From Nitrincola salilacus (GTDB taxonomy: Bacteria; Pseudomonadota; Gammaproteobacteria; Pseudomonadales; Balneatricaceae), in contig NZ_CP176580.1 of NCBI RefSeq assembly GCF_046271865.1, positions 1,922,001 through 1,986,000 of the forward strand: DNA of 64,000 nt, given 5' to 3'. The position numbers and the translations under genes are program-made. Positions 54,165-62,916 of the stretch are shown piece after piece. The notes below the pieces were generated by a model. It was not told where the DNA came from and did no database searches. It saw only the letters and a program-made list of their open reading frames with translations. Numbering within the stretch: the stretch's first letter is position 1; every line of letters begins with the position of its first letter.

Positions 54165-54766
54165 GTTCTGTCCTTTAACAGTTTCAGTGCCAGTGTGCCG
54201 ATCCGCTTGCCCTGCGCCTGGCACAGCGCTATTTCGCGCGGGTCCAGTTCACGATTGCTGTCCTCACCGGCCACATGGCTGGCACCGTAAGGCGTACCGC
54301 CGGCGGTGGTCTGGAACAGCTCATCCTGGCTGTAGGGGATGCCGGCAATCACCATGCCGTGGTGCAATAATGGCAGCAGCATGGTCATCAGCGTGGTTTC
54401 CTGACCGCCATGCAGGCTGGAGCTGGATGTAAAAGCCCCGGCCGGTTTGTCGATCATTGCGCCAGAGAGCCATAGGCTACTTGTGGAGTCGATAAAGTAC
54501 TTCAGTGGCGCCGCCATATTGCCAAAGCGGGTCGGGCTGCCGAGTAACAGGCCAGCGCAGTTTTTCAGATCATCGTGGGTGCAATAAGGCGCGCCGGATT
54601 CAGGAATGGCCGGAGCCGTCGCCTCGCAAGTGGCTGAAACGGGCGGCACCGTGCGCAGACGCGCCTCAATCCCCGCCATCTCGACACCGCGTGCCATCTG
54701 TTGCGCCATGCTGCGCGTTGCACCATGACGGCTGTAATAGAGGATCAGCAGATAGGGATCACTCAC
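54161..54766 (-). CDS. wrbA: NAD(P)H:quinone oxidoreductase, WrbA-like
   Basis: 201 residues, flavodoxin fold. FMN phosphate loop YYSRHGATRSMA at residues 10-21, the FMN region SPTRFGNMAAPLKYFID and TSSSSLHGGQETTLMTML are the WrbA signature. It reduces quinones by two electrons with NAD(P)H. Both ends overlap the neighbours by 4 nt. Confidence 0.9.
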   Translation of the reverse strand: MSDPYLLILYYSRHGATRSMAQQMARGVEMAGIEARLRTVPPVSATCEATAPAIPESGAPYCTHDDLKNCAGLLLGSPTRFGNMAAPLKYFIDSTSSLWLSGAMIDKPAGAFTSSSSLHGGQETTLMTMLLPLLHHGMVIAGIPYSQDELFQTTAGGTPYGASHVAGEDSNRELDPREIALCQAQGKRIGTLALKLLKDRT

Positions 54767-55107
54767 GCCAGGATCTCCAGCACCGCTTCAGGTGGGCGGC
54801 CGATGCGGGCTTTGTCACCATTGATCAGAATCGGGCGCTCAATCAGCTTGGGGTAGCGCGTCATCGCCTCGATCACATCCTCATCACTCAGGCTCATATC
54901 CTCCAGGCCTGCTATCTTGTACTCGTCCTCTTTGCGACGCAGCAGCTCACGTGGGGCGATCTCCAGGGCTTTCAACACCTGCTTGAGCTCGTCAACACTG
55001 GGCACATCCTTCAGATATTCACGGACCTCTGGCTCAACGCCCTTGCTCTGTAACAGTTCAAGGGTCTGACGGGATTTGGAACAGCGTGGATTGTGATACA
55101 GGATCAT
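54763..55107 (-). CDS. arsC: Arsenate reductase (glutaredoxin-dependent), ArsC family
   Basis: 114 residues. HNPRCSKSRQTLELL carries the active cysteine at residue 9, and PRELLRRKEDEYK and RPILINGDKARIGRPPE complete the thioredoxin-fold ArsC/YffB family. The Arg in the last motif, important for arsenate binding, is present. With no other ars genes it may be a thiol reductase rather than an arsenic defence enzyme. An in-frame ATG at 55191 is rejected for an unusual N-terminus. Confidence 0.88.
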   Translation of the reverse strand: MILYHNPRCSKSRQTLELLQSKGVEPEVREYLKDVPSVDELKQVLKALEIAPRELLRRKEDEYKIAGLEDMSLSDEDVIEAMTRYPKLIERPILINGDKARIGRPPEAVLEILA

Positions 55108-55236
55108 GTCAGACGGATGCCTCTTTCGTTGAGTTTCAAAGCGGCCTATTGTATACCTCAGAGGAAGCGTTGATAAAGGAACCTCACTCACATCAACACT
55201 ACAGAGTTAAGGGTGAGTGGCAGACAGGAGAGATAT

Positions 55237-56664
55237 GTGAGTTTTAAAGACTGGTCGGTAACTGTTAAAAACTGGTCGATACCGCCGGCCCTGCAATTTC
55301 TGATCGATCTGGCACGGCAGTTTCGTGATAACCAAGGGGTGCTGAATGCAGCCGCACTGACCTATACCACGCTGTTTGCAGTGGTGCCGCTGTTGACCGT
55401 GTCCTATGCGATGCTGTCGGCGATTCCGACCTTTCAGGGCGTCGGCGATACGATGCAGCAGTGGGTGTTCAATAATTTTGTGCCTGCGACCGGCGAGGTG
55501 GTGTATGACTACATGCGCGATTTCACCACGCACGCGCGGGCGCTGACCTCAATCGGGGTCGTGTTTCTGGTCGTGACCTCGATCATGATGATGAAAAATA
55601 TCGAGGCTGCGTTCAATCGCATCTGGCGAGTCACCGAGCCACGCAAAGGGATGTCGAGCTTTCTGCTCTACTGGGCGATATTGAGCCTGGGGCCGCTGCT
55701 GCTGGGGCTGGGTATCCTGCTGACCTCCTACGTCACGGCGCTACCCTTTTATACCACTGCCACCGATGTCGTCGGGCATGGTCGTGTGTTGTCGTTCATT
55801 CCCATGCTGCTGTCTGCCGTTGCCTTTACCCTGCTTTATGCAGCGATCCCCAATTGTCGGGTACCGCTTGTTAATGCGCTGATCGGTGGCGTTATGGCTG
55901 CCATCTCCTTCGAGCTGGCCAAACGCGGATTTGCCTTTTTTGTCACACAGTTCCCCTCCTATCAACTGATCTATGGCGCCTTTGCCGCCGTGCCACTGTT
56001 TCTGGCCTGGATATTTATCTGCTGGGTGATCATTCTGCTGGGAGCCGAGCTGACCCGATATCTGACTATTTATCACAAAGCCGGCAACGAGAAACGTGAG
56101 CCACATCTGTATACCGTGTTGTCGGTGCTGTACCAGCTCTGGCAGGCGCAGCAGCGTGGGGTGCCACTGCAAGACAGTACACTGCTCAAACGTACCGAAA
56201 GCCTGGATCAAGGGCGTTGGGATCGTTACGTGCAGCTGCTGACCGAAGGCGGCGTGATCAGGCGTACAGAGGAGGGGAGCTATTTACTCTCGCGCGATCT
56301 GAGCAGCTTCACGATCGATCAGTTACAGGCGCTGTTGCCCTGGCCATTGCCGGATCAGATAGACTCACCAATACCGGGTTGGTGTACAGAGGTCAGCAAG
56401 CGCTTGAGCTGTGTGCGGGATACGCGCACCAGCATGCTCGACCTGCCGCTGCAGAAGCTTTTTTCCAGCGAGGCTGGGCCAGATCATTCTTTATCAGAGC
56501 AATCTTTGTCAGATAGCTCTGCACCCGATGAGTCAGATCGGGACGAGTCAAAACAGGAAGAAACAGAGCAGGAGGAATCCATGCTCAAAGAAGCCGAACA
56601 GGCCGATTCAGCGTCCATCAAAACGGGCTTCGCCAAGCAGGATGACCCGCTGAAAACCGAATAA
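55237..56664 (+). CDS. YihY/BrkB-family inner membrane protein with acidic tail
   Basis: 475 residues from GTG 55237 (GACAGGAG upstream). Six hydrophobic helices span residues 15-290. Signatures include NAAALTYTTLFAVVPLLTV, WRVTEPRKGMSSFLLYWAIL and FAAVPLFLAWIFICWVIILLGAELT. After about residue 300 there is a winged-helix-like soluble domain (YLLSRDLSSFTIDQLQALLP) and a tail rich in Glu, Ser and Asp. Often mis-named ribonuclease BN; actual function unsettled. Confidence 0.87.
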   Translation: MSFKDWSVTVKNWSIPPALQFLIDLARQFRDNQGVLNAAALTYTTLFAVVPLLTVSYAMLSAIPTFQGVGDTMQQWVFNNFVPATGEVVYDYMRDFTTHARALTSIGVVFLVVTSIMMMKNIEAAFNRIWRVTEPRKGMSSFLLYWAILSLGPLLLGLGILLTSYVTALPFYTTATDVVGHGRVLSFIPMLLSAVAFTLLYAAIPNCRVPLVNALIGGVMAAISFELAKRGFAFFVTQFPSYQLIYGAFAAVPLFLAWIFICWVIILLGAELTRYLTIYHKAGNEKREPHLYTVLSVLYQLWQAQQRGVPLQDSTLLKRTESLDQGRWDRYVQLLTEGGVIRRTEEGSYLLSRDLSSFTIDQLQALLPWPLPDQIDSPIPGWCTEVSKRLSCVRDTRTSMLDLPLQKLFSSEAGPDHSLSEQSLSDSSAPDESDRDESKQEETEQEESMLKEAEQADSASIKTGFAKQDDPLKTE

Positions 56665-56694
56665 TAATAAAGTACGAACTAAGGGAGTAAATTC

Positions 56695-58374
56695 ATGCCT
56701 CAAGTCCCCTCCGACCTTGAGATCGCCCGTGCGGCGAAGATGCAACCGATCAGCCAGGTTGCTGACAGTCTGACGATACCGGCTGAAGCACTGCTGCAGT
56801 ACGGCCCCTACAAAGCCAAACTGAGCAATGCCTTCATCCGTGACCTGCACAACCGGGAAGATGGCAAGCTGATACTGGTCACCGCCATGACGCCGACACC
56901 CGCCGGCGAAGGCAAAACCACCACAACCGTGGGGCTGGGCGACGCGCTGAAGCGGCTGGGCCACAAAACCGTGATCTGCCTGCGTGAGCCAAGCCTCGGG
57001 CCCTGTTTCGGTATCAAGGGTGGTGCGGCCGGTGGTGGCTATGCCCAGGTAGTGCCGATGGAGGATATCAACCTGCACTTCACCGGCGATTTTCATGCCA
57101 TCACCAGCGCCAACAACCTGCTGGCCGCGATGCTGGACAACCATATTCACTGGGGCAATGAGCTCGGCATTGATCAACGCAGGATAGAGATCAGGCGTGT
57201 CATTGATATCAATGACCGTGCGCTGCGCCATATCGTCAACGGCATGGGCGGCGTAGGTAATGGCTTTGTGCGCGAGGATGGCTTTGATATCACGGTCGCG
57301 TCCGAAGTGATGGCGATCTTCTGCCTGTCGCGGGATCTGATCGAGCTGAACGAACGGCTGGGCAAAATCATTGTCGCGCGCAACCGCGATGGCGAAGCGA
57401 TCACGGCGGCCGATCTTAAAGCCAATGGCGCCATGACTGTGCTGCTCAAGGATGCCTTCTCACCCAACCTGGTACAGACGCTGGAGAACACGCCAGCCTT
57501 TGTGCACGGCGGCCCGTTTGCCAACATCGCGCACGGCTGCAACTCCGTGGTGGCAACCACCACCGCGCTCAAGCTTGGTGACTATGTGGTCACAGAAGCA
57601 GGTTTCGGGGCAGATCTCGGAGCCGAAAAGTTTTTCAATATCAAATGCCGCAAAGCCGGGCTCAAACCATCGGCCGCGGTGGTGGTGGCGACCGTGCGGG
57701 CGCTGAAGATGCACGGTGGCGTGTCATTGGCAGACCTGGCTGCAGAAAACGTCGAAGCCGTCACCAAGGGCTGCGCCAACCTCACCCGGCATATTCGTAA
57801 CGTAAAAGCCTTTGGCGTGCCGGTTGTGGTCGCGATCAACCGCTTTACTGGTGATACACAGGAAGAACTGGATGCTGTGCTGGCGGCTGTGCAGGAGCAT
57901 GGAGCCGAGGTATCGATCTGCAACCACTGGGCCGAGGGTGGTGCGGGTGCTGAGGAGCTGGCGCAGAAGGTCGTCCAGATTGCCGAGAACGGCACCAGCC
58001 AGTTTGCGCCCCTTTATGACAGCAACCTGCCGCTTTGGGACAAAATCAAAGTGATCGCCACCACACTCTACGGCGCTCACGACATCATGGCCGACAAAAA
58101 AGTACGCCAGCAGATCGCCGACTACCAGCAGGCCGGCTATGGACACTTCCCGATCTGCATGGCCAAAACGCAGTACAGCTTCTCCACCGATCCCAACCTC
58201 AAGGGCGCGCCCTATGGCCATGAGGTGCCGATTCGGGAAGTGCGTCTGTCCGGTGGGGCAGAGTTTTTAGTGGTGGTGTGCGGCGATATCATGACCATGC
58301 CGGGGCTGCCGCGCAAACCCTCGGCAGAGCAGATCAGTCTGGATGAGGAGGGGAATATTCTGGGGCTCTCCTGA
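56695..58374 (+). CDS. fhs: Formate--tetrahydrofolate ligase
   Basis: 559 residues. It makes 10-formyltetrahydrofolate from formate, ATP and THF. The nucleotide site TPTPAGEGKTTTTVGLGDAL, the substrate region REPSLGPCFGIKGGAAGGGYAQV, FTGDFHAI and EAGFGADLGAEKFFNIKCR are diagnostic. AAGGGAG lies upstream of ATG 56695. The gene follows the YihY-type gene by 30 bp. Many gammaproteobacteria lack Fhs and use FolD alone. Confidence 0.95.
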   Translation: MPQVPSDLEIARAAKMQPISQVADSLTIPAEALLQYGPYKAKLSNAFIRDLHNREDGKLILVTAMTPTPAGEGKTTTTVGLGDALKRLGHKTVICLREPSLGPCFGIKGGAAGGGYAQVVPMEDINLHFTGDFHAITSANNLLAAMLDNHIHWGNELGIDQRRIEIRRVIDINDRALRHIVNGMGGVGNGFVREDGFDITVASEVMAIFCLSRDLIELNERLGKIIVARNRDGEAITAADLKANGAMTVLLKDAFSPNLVQTLENTPAFVHGGPFANIAHGCNSVVATTTALKLGDYVVTEAGFGADLGAEKFFNIKCRKAGLKPSAAVVVATVRALKMHGGVSLADLAAENVEAVTKGCANLTRHIRNVKAFGVPVVVAINRFTGDTQEELDAVLAAVQEHGAEVSICNHWAEGGAGAEELAQKVVQIAENGTSQFAPLYDSNLPLWDKIKVIATTLYGAHDIMADKKVRQQIADYQQAGYGHFPICMAKTQYSFSTDPNLKGAPYGHEVPIREVRLSGGAEFLVVVCGDIMTMPGLPRKPSAEQISLDEEGNILGLS

Positions 58375-58401
58375 GCCCCTGCCAACACGCAGCATCTGTA
58401 T

Positions 58402-58430
58402 TTGGCAAACAATTCAAATCGCGTTATAGT
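58402..58430 (+). promoter_or_regulatory. Sigma-70 promoter of the toxin/immunity cassette
   Basis: TTGGCA (58402-58407), a 17-bp spacer and TATAGT (58425-58430) form a near-consensus promoter 75 bp upstream of the first cassette gene and just after fhs. Confidence 0.6.
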
Positions 58431-58504
58431 CCGGCCACTGCCACACACGTCATTGGCAGGCTCATGCGGGGTTCGGCATGAGCTTTATCAACAAGGAGCG
58501 TTTC

Positions 58505-58636
58505 ATGATCAAGCCCGCCGTACACTTAGGCGAAAAGCACGTCTATTCGTTTACTACCAGTCATAGCATTCCGACCACCTGTACCTGTGGTTCCAATGGT
58601 GTCTTTATTGACAGCCTGGCAGGGGATGCGTCATGA
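58505..58636 (+). CDS. 43-residue PAAR-like protein
   Basis: ATG 58505 has AAGGAG 7 bases upstream. The short product starts MIKPAVHLGEKHVYSF, contains TCTCGSNGVFIDS and ends before a 4-nt overlap with the next gene. PAAR-repeat proteins, which tip the type VI secretion spike, share the order: early His/Cys metal ligands and GSxxVFINGxPAA. This copy is less than half a PAAR domain (about 90 residues). It could be a minimal adaptor or a truncated spike protein. The call is inference from a few motifs. Confidence 0.5.
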   Translation: MIKPAVHLGEKHVYSFTTSHSIPTTCTCGSNGVFIDSLAGDAS

Positions 58637-59097
58637 GCCAGTGCTATAAACCAGGTGATTTCAAAAAGTACTTTGACGAAAATATGAAGGCATTAGGGTT
58701 GCCTGTGCCCTCAAGTTTATTCGATACATATCAAACGGCTGTAGCAACAGCATCTACTCTTGTGGGAACTTTGGCAACCTTAGGTAAGGGAGCCACAATA
58801 GGGGAGCTAATTGGCGCAACTGTAGGTCTGGAGAAATTAGCTGTTGCGGCTTCATTTGGCGCAGCGGCATATACAGGAGCAGCTATCGGGAGTATCGCAG
58901 TCGCAAGTGGTCGTTCATTGGCGTGCGGCTCTCGCATAGCAGATTTCTTTGTGTTTACACGCCAAAATAAGCTGCATTTTGACGGGTTCGCTGCCTTCTA
59001 TACAAAAAATCCACAAGTTTTGAATAAAGGCCACAGCTTCAGAAACAGCTTTGGAATTCGGGCTAAAAGTTCACCCTCAAGCTTCGAATACGCATAA
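58633..59097 (+). CDS. Putative pore-forming (Tse4-like) effector
   Basis: 154 residues. A soluble start, MSQCYKPGDFKKYFDENMKA, is followed by a hydrophobic Gly/Ala-rich stretch at about residues 36-95 with repeated small-xxx-small spacing, then a charged C-terminus. No signal peptide. Length, glycine-zipper-like stretch and a downstream tiny membrane protein recall the type VI pore-forming effector Tse4 with Tsi4, as far as I know that family. Composition differs from the neighbours: more A/T, with codons such as TTA, ATA and ACA. No secretion genes are nearby. Confidence 0.6.
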   Translation: MSQCYKPGDFKKYFDENMKALGLPVPSSLFDTYQTAVATASTLVGTLATLGKGATIGELIGATVGLEKLAVAASFGAAAYTGAAIGSIAVASGRSLACGSRIADFFVFTRQNKLHFDGFAAFYTKNPQVLNKGHSFRNSFGIRAKSSPSSFEYA

Positions 59098-59261
59098 TGT
59101 TAAATAACATATTGATTTTAATAGCTTGTGTGGTGATCGCTGCTTTGGCATGGGGTGCTTTCCAGATTTTTGGCCAATACGCTTTTTTGATAATGCTGGT
59201 CATTACCATAGTGGCTCTTTTGGCTAAGGTTGGTAAATCTAAATTTGGCAACAAAGAATAA
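59097..59261 (+). CDS. 54-residue membrane protein, putative immunity protein
   Basis: ATG 59097 overlaps the toxin stop by one base (TAATG). The 54 residues form two transmembrane helices (about 4-22 and 28-44) and a basic C-terminal tail (KVGKSKFGNKE). It is AT-rich like the toxin gene and fully coupled to it. A small membrane protein right after a membrane-active toxin is the expected immunity arrangement. No homology beyond this is claimed. Confidence 0.6.
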   Translation: MLNNILILIACVVIAALAWGAFQIFGQYAFLIMLVITIVALLAKVGKSKFGNKE

Positions 59262-59278
59262 CGTAACACATGTGAATC

Positions 59279-59332
59279 AGCCCCTCTGGAGCCAACAGGT
59301 AGTCGACTGGACGCGCCAGTGAGGGGCTCTGC
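59279..59332 (+). terminator. Possible terminator of the toxin/immunity cassette
   Basis: AGCCCCTC and GAGGGGCT can pair across about 35 bases, 17 bp after the immunity stop. The long loop and lack of a T-run make it weak. The rest of 59333-59498 shows no gene or repeat. Confidence 0.35.
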
Positions 59333-59498
59333 CTCGACAATCACCCCTCGGTACTATTTGACCATGGCCCGTCACATGCTAGCAGCGAACCCGTGCGTTT
59401 GCTCGACGACTTTACCCGCATCGGTTGCTGAGATCATGCACGTCGTAACGGACTAAATCGCGTACTCAGGTAGAATTGCTATTGAGCATCAGGTGACA

Positions 59499-60233
59499 TT
59501 ACATATGCTGTGCCATGATGGCTTCTACATCTATTTTGGTTAGGCCTTCATTAAAAACATCTAGCCATTTCTGACCATTGGCATTGTTTTTGAACGCCAT
59601 AAACAGCTCTTTGTCTACTAGTAGTTTGTCGTTCATCCTTACTTTGTCGGCGGTAGCGCTTACCTGAGGATCGTTTTTGAGAAGGTAATCCAGAACGTTG
59701 CTATCGATGACTGCCATATCTATATGACCAGCAGCAACTTTTAATACATTCTGAGCATCAGAGGTCACGGCCTGGGCTTTGATACTTCCATCTGCAATCA
59801 TAGCGTCGAGATCTTCTGTATTCACGTAGCCTTGCACCACACCAATACTAAAAGCTGTGATGTCGCTCATGTTGTTCCAGGCGATAGGCTTGGTTGCATT
59901 CTCGACGAAGCCTAAAGGTCCAACTCCCATTGGATTTGAGAACAGAAATTCATCTGAGTCGTATAAATATTCCGGGAAATAGCCAAGATATTTGTCGTTG
60001 TTGGTTGCCATATTGACAGCACGTGACCATGGGTAAAATTCAACTACCAATGTATGACCCATAGCTTCAAATGCAGCCTTGGCTACAGCAACTGATGCAC
60101 CTTGGCTAGAAAGCTCTGCACCGGAATAAGGCGGCCAGTCCAGGGAGGTCAAATAAATCGTTTCTGCTTTCGAAAATGATGTCAGCGTTAGCAATGAAGC
60201 TGCGATTGCAAAAGCCAGGGCGTGTCTCTTCAT
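59499..60233 (-). CDS. Periplasmic binding protein, amino-acid/organic-acid type (family 3)
   Basis: 244 residues with a signal peptide (KRHALAFAIAASLLTLTSFSKAE). The mature protein has the family-3 fold: LTSLDWPPYSG, WSRAVNMATNN, SIGVVQGYVNT and AVIDSNVLDYLL. It is encoded downstream of a chemoreceptor and a second binding protein without any ABC permease, so signalling rather than import is plausible. Ligand unknown. Confidence 0.83.
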   Translation of the reverse strand: MKRHALAFAIAASLLTLTSFSKAETIYLTSLDWPPYSGAELSSQGASVAVAKAAFEAMGHTLVVEFYPWSRAVNMATNNDKYLGYFPEYLYDSDEFLFSNPMGVGPLGFVENATKPIAWNNMSDITAFSIGVVQGYVNTEDLDAMIADGSIKAQAVTSDAQNVLKVAAGHIDMAVIDSNVLDYLLKNDPQVSATADKVRMNDKLLVDKELFMAFKNNANGQKWLDVFNEGLTKIDVEAIMAQHM

Positions 60234-60267
60234 TTTGGTTCACCTTCAGTGATATGGGTTATTTGTA

Positions 60268-61020
60268 TTATTGGTACAGAATCTCGTTAAGGCGTCCTGT
60301 GGATTTCAGATGCTCCAGGCCTGCATTGAAAGTGTCGATAATTGCCTGAGCCTGAGGATGTGCTCTGGAAACGATCAAATGATAGGGCACAGCCTTGATG
60401 GGCTGAGGGTCGTATGACATGCTATCTGCCACACCTACAGCGCGTGCGAGAGACAAGCCAACCTGGATCTCCTCCATTACACCATCTACACGCCCTGCTT
60501 GTAATTTCCGGTAGTTGTTTTCAGGCACACCAACTCTGTCCAGCTTGTAGCCAGCCTCTTCGGTAACGAAGCCGTACTCGTAAGCGACTACCGCACCCAA
60601 GGTTTTTCCTTTGAGGTCTTCAGGGTTTTTCCAGCTCAGGGGGCGCTCATTCCAGTAGAAAACCACAGTTTCCAGCTCAATGACCGGTTCACTGTAGATA
60701 AAGTCCTTATTACGCTCGGCGTTATAACTATAAAGAAAGGTTCCATCCAGTCCTGTCGCCTTGGTTTCCTCCAAGCCGCGTGCCCAAGGCAGGTATTGAT
60801 ACTTTACAGTCCACCCTTGGCTGGCAAAGGCTTCTGATACCACCTTTGCCGCTGGCCCACCAGCGTCAAGCGCTTCACCCTGATATGGCTCCCACTCACC
60901 GCTGGCAAAAGTGACGGTTTGTGATGCCTGAGCATGGCTCAGCATAACAGAGGACAATAAAGCCAGGATCATTGTCAGATGGTACACCCACCTCGATTTT
61001 TTTATTGATTTCAATTGCAT
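60268..61020 (-). CDS. Periplasmic binding protein (family 3), second copy
   Basis: 250 residues with a signal peptide ending ...LSHAQAS. Similar in plan to the protein at 59499 (FASGEWEPYQGEAL, LPWARGLEETKA, GKTLGAVVAYEYG, GRVDGVMEE) but clearly diverged, as in an old duplication. The ligand-contact positions differ, so ligands may differ. It is 34 bp from its partner and 40 bp from the chemoreceptor, in one operon. Confidence 0.83.
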   Translation of the reverse strand: MQLKSIKKSRWVYHLTMILALLSSVMLSHAQASQTVTFASGEWEPYQGEALDAGGPAAKVVSEAFASQGWTVKYQYLPWARGLEETKATGLDGTFLYSYNAERNKDFIYSEPVIELETVVFYWNERPLSWKNPEDLKGKTLGAVVAYEYGFVTEEAGYKLDRVGVPENNYRKLQAGRVDGVMEEIQVGLSLARAVGVADSMSYDPQPIKAVPYHLIVSRAHPQAQAIIDTFNAGLEHLKSTGRLNEILYQ

Positions 61021-61060
61021 AATAGTATCCTTAGCACGAGTTCATTCGAAAGTTGATGTT

Positions 61061-62590
61061 CTACTGCCAGCGAAAACTGGCAAGATTTTGTTTTAAAGCA
61101 TGAGTTTGCTCACGTACCTCCTTATTGACCGATGCCGATTCATCAAGCTGATCACTGGATTGCTGAGACAGCTCAGAAAGTCGGTTGATATTCAGGCTGA
61201 TCTCCTGACTGACCTGTGATTGCTCCTCAACGGCGGTGGCTATCTGCGACATCATGTCGTTAATCTGATTCATTGCTTCAAAAACAACACTCAGTGATCT
61301 TTCTGCATCTTGAGTTTGATCCATGCAGGCCTTGCTCGACTCCTTACCTTCAAGGGCCTGGGCTCTCCCTCTTTCGGAGCTGAGTCGCAAGCGTTCCATT
61401 TTTTGTTCAATTTCTTTTGTGCTGTCCTGCGTGCGCGCCGCCAGGCTGCGCACCTCGTCTGCCACGACTGCAAAGCCACGCCCCTGATCACCGGCGCGAG
61501 CTGCTTCAATGGAGGCATTAAGCGCCAGTAAGTTTGTTTGCTCAGCAATCCCCCTGATGACTGTTACGATATCTCCAATACTGTCTACATCTTCCTGCAA
61601 AGTAGACATGGCTAGCGTTGTTCTCCCGATTTTTTCAGACAACTGCTCAATAATTAAAACGGTGCTCTGCATGGCTTGGCGCGTTTTGTCTGCACTGGTG
61701 ACGACGCTCTCTGCAGCAACGGCTGCAGATTGAGTATTGTTTGCAACCTCTTGGCTGGTCGTGCTGCTCTGAGTTATAGCTGCCGCAATGGAGTCGATCT
61801 CAACGGTCTGATCTGACACAAGCCTGCGGCTGGAATGAAAGGATTCATCCATTCTTTCTACTGCACCATCGACCCCATGCGCCACCCGCCCCACTGAGCT
61901 GATGGATTGCTGTAACTTATCAACAAACTCATTGAAGTGGTTGATAAGGCTGCCGATTTCATTGTGCTGCTTCACAGGTATACGCTTGGTGAGATCGCCG
62001 TCTTGCTGGGCCATATCACGCATAGCATCACGTAGCTGAACAATAGGGCGCTTGACCAGGAAGGTCAGAAGCGTGTGTACAATAATGGTCAGGGAAAACA
62101 TGAGCACGAGGGTGCTGAGAACGGAAAAATAGATGACGCCACGAAGCCGCTCTGTCAGATAGTTGAGATTGGTCTCAAGGTAAACTAATGCAATGGGCTC
62201 GTTTCCGGATTCTTCAAAAAACAGGGCCACCTCTCTCAATGATCCGATATCCGGCAACTGCTCAGCGGTAACGATTTCACCACCGGAACCCAGCACCAGG
62301 CCTTTGCTGAGGCGGCCACTCTCAACCAGATACACGCCGTTGATGATTTCGCTGCCTATAGTCGCTCTCAGGATACGGTCAACTGTGTTTAATTCGAAGT
62401 TCCACAGGGCTTCCGGCAAAGATAGGCCTAGAAAAGCAGAAATATCTTCCTGCTGCGCTGATAGAGTCTGGTGCCAACTGGCAGCGCTCCTCTGATAATA
62501 GGTCCAAGAGCCGATGATCAGGAGAACGGCAATGACAGAGACTGCACAAAGGTTAAATTTCAGAGTCAGTGAATGATAGCGCCGGGACAT
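61061..62590 (-). CDS. Methyl-accepting chemotaxis protein
   Basis: 509 residues. Transmembrane helix at about 12-32, a periplasmic sensor of about 120 residues (TLSAQQEDISAFLGLSLPEALWNFELNTVDRIL), a second helix near 152-175, HAMP (KRPIVQLRDAMRDMAQQDGDLTKRI) and the signalling domain with EQTNLLALNASIEAARAGDQGRGFAVVADEVRSLA. The small sensor domain is not one I can name. The two binding proteins on the same transcript may present ligands to it. TGGAG lies upstream of ATG 62590. Confidence 0.9.
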   Translation of the reverse strand: MSRRYHSLTLKFNLCAVSVIAVLLIIGSWTYYQRSAASWHQTLSAQQEDISAFLGLSLPEALWNFELNTVDRILRATIGSEIINGVYLVESGRLSKGLVLGSGGEIVTAEQLPDIGSLREVALFFEESGNEPIALVYLETNLNYLTERLRGVIYFSVLSTLVLMFSLTIIVHTLLTFLVKRPIVQLRDAMRDMAQQDGDLTKRIPVKQHNEIGSLINHFNEFVDKLQQSISSVGRVAHGVDGAVERMDESFHSSRRLVSDQTVEIDSIAAAITQSSTTSQEVANNTQSAAVAAESVVTSADKTRQAMQSTVLIIEQLSEKIGRTTLAMSTLQEDVDSIGDIVTVIRGIAEQTNLLALNASIEAARAGDQGRGFAVVADEVRSLAARTQDSTKEIEQKMERLRLSSERGRAQALEGKESSKACMDQTQDAERSLSVVFEAMNQINDMMSQIATAVEEQSQVSQEISLNINRLSELSQQSSDQLDESASVNKEVREQTHALKQNLASFRWQ

Positions 62591-62616
62591 GATGTGGACT
62601 CCAGGGTGACTGCCTG

Positions 62617-62659
62617 CGTAAGCAATGGGATGGACTCCTCCTCACCTCACCGGCATCTA
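62617..62659. repeat. 43-bp repeat, copy A
   Basis: It begins CGTAAGCAATGGGATGG and ends CCTCACCGGCATCTA. It is identical to copy B at 63096-63138 except for one base (T here, G there). It lies 27 bp upstream of the chemoreceptor start on the minus strand. Confidence 0.9.
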
Positions 62660-62864
62660 GCTTCATGGTCATTGTCCTGATCACGGGCAAGAGGTGGAAT
62701 ATTGCGTTTATTGATTTTTTTGTCGTATAAAAACGACATTTCAGTCAGCGGTTATTCAGCTTATTACCTGAGTCAGTGATTTTGCCACCCCAAATCGAGT
62801 GGATTGCATGTGCCGACCAAATCGCAGTGTGAGTTGTCGCCCCAGCACAAATCAAAACCGAAAA

Positions 62865-62892
62865 GGCTCTCTCACCAGTGGATGAGAGAGCC
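62865..62892 (-). terminator. Terminator of the truncated gene
   Basis: GGCTCTCTCA pairs with TGAGAGAGCC across an 8-base loop. On the minus strand it is followed by TTTT, so it ends the gene fragment at 62917-63095. Confidence 0.8.
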
Positions 62893-62916
62893 TGAGGGCA
62901 GACGAATGAACGGCTG

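Larger units (their letters stand above)
62591..62916. other. 326-bp gap upstream of the chemoreceptor
   Basis: It contains repeat copy A (62617-62659), an AT-rich region with a small inverted repeat TGTCGT-ACGACA (62721-62738), and the terminator at 62865-62892. I see no credible gene. The frame at 62804-63034 on the plus strand has no ribosome site and no recognisable product. Confidence 0.6.

Noticed and set aside
54763..55107. Full arsenic-resistance operon
   Set aside because: Only arsC is present. No arsR, arsB or acr3 is nearby, so resistance is not claimed.
59333..59498. Transposase remnant in the gap after the immunity gene
   Set aside because: A short frame reading LLDDFTRIGC looked suggestive but is only about ten residues long and is followed by a stop. 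There is no other support.
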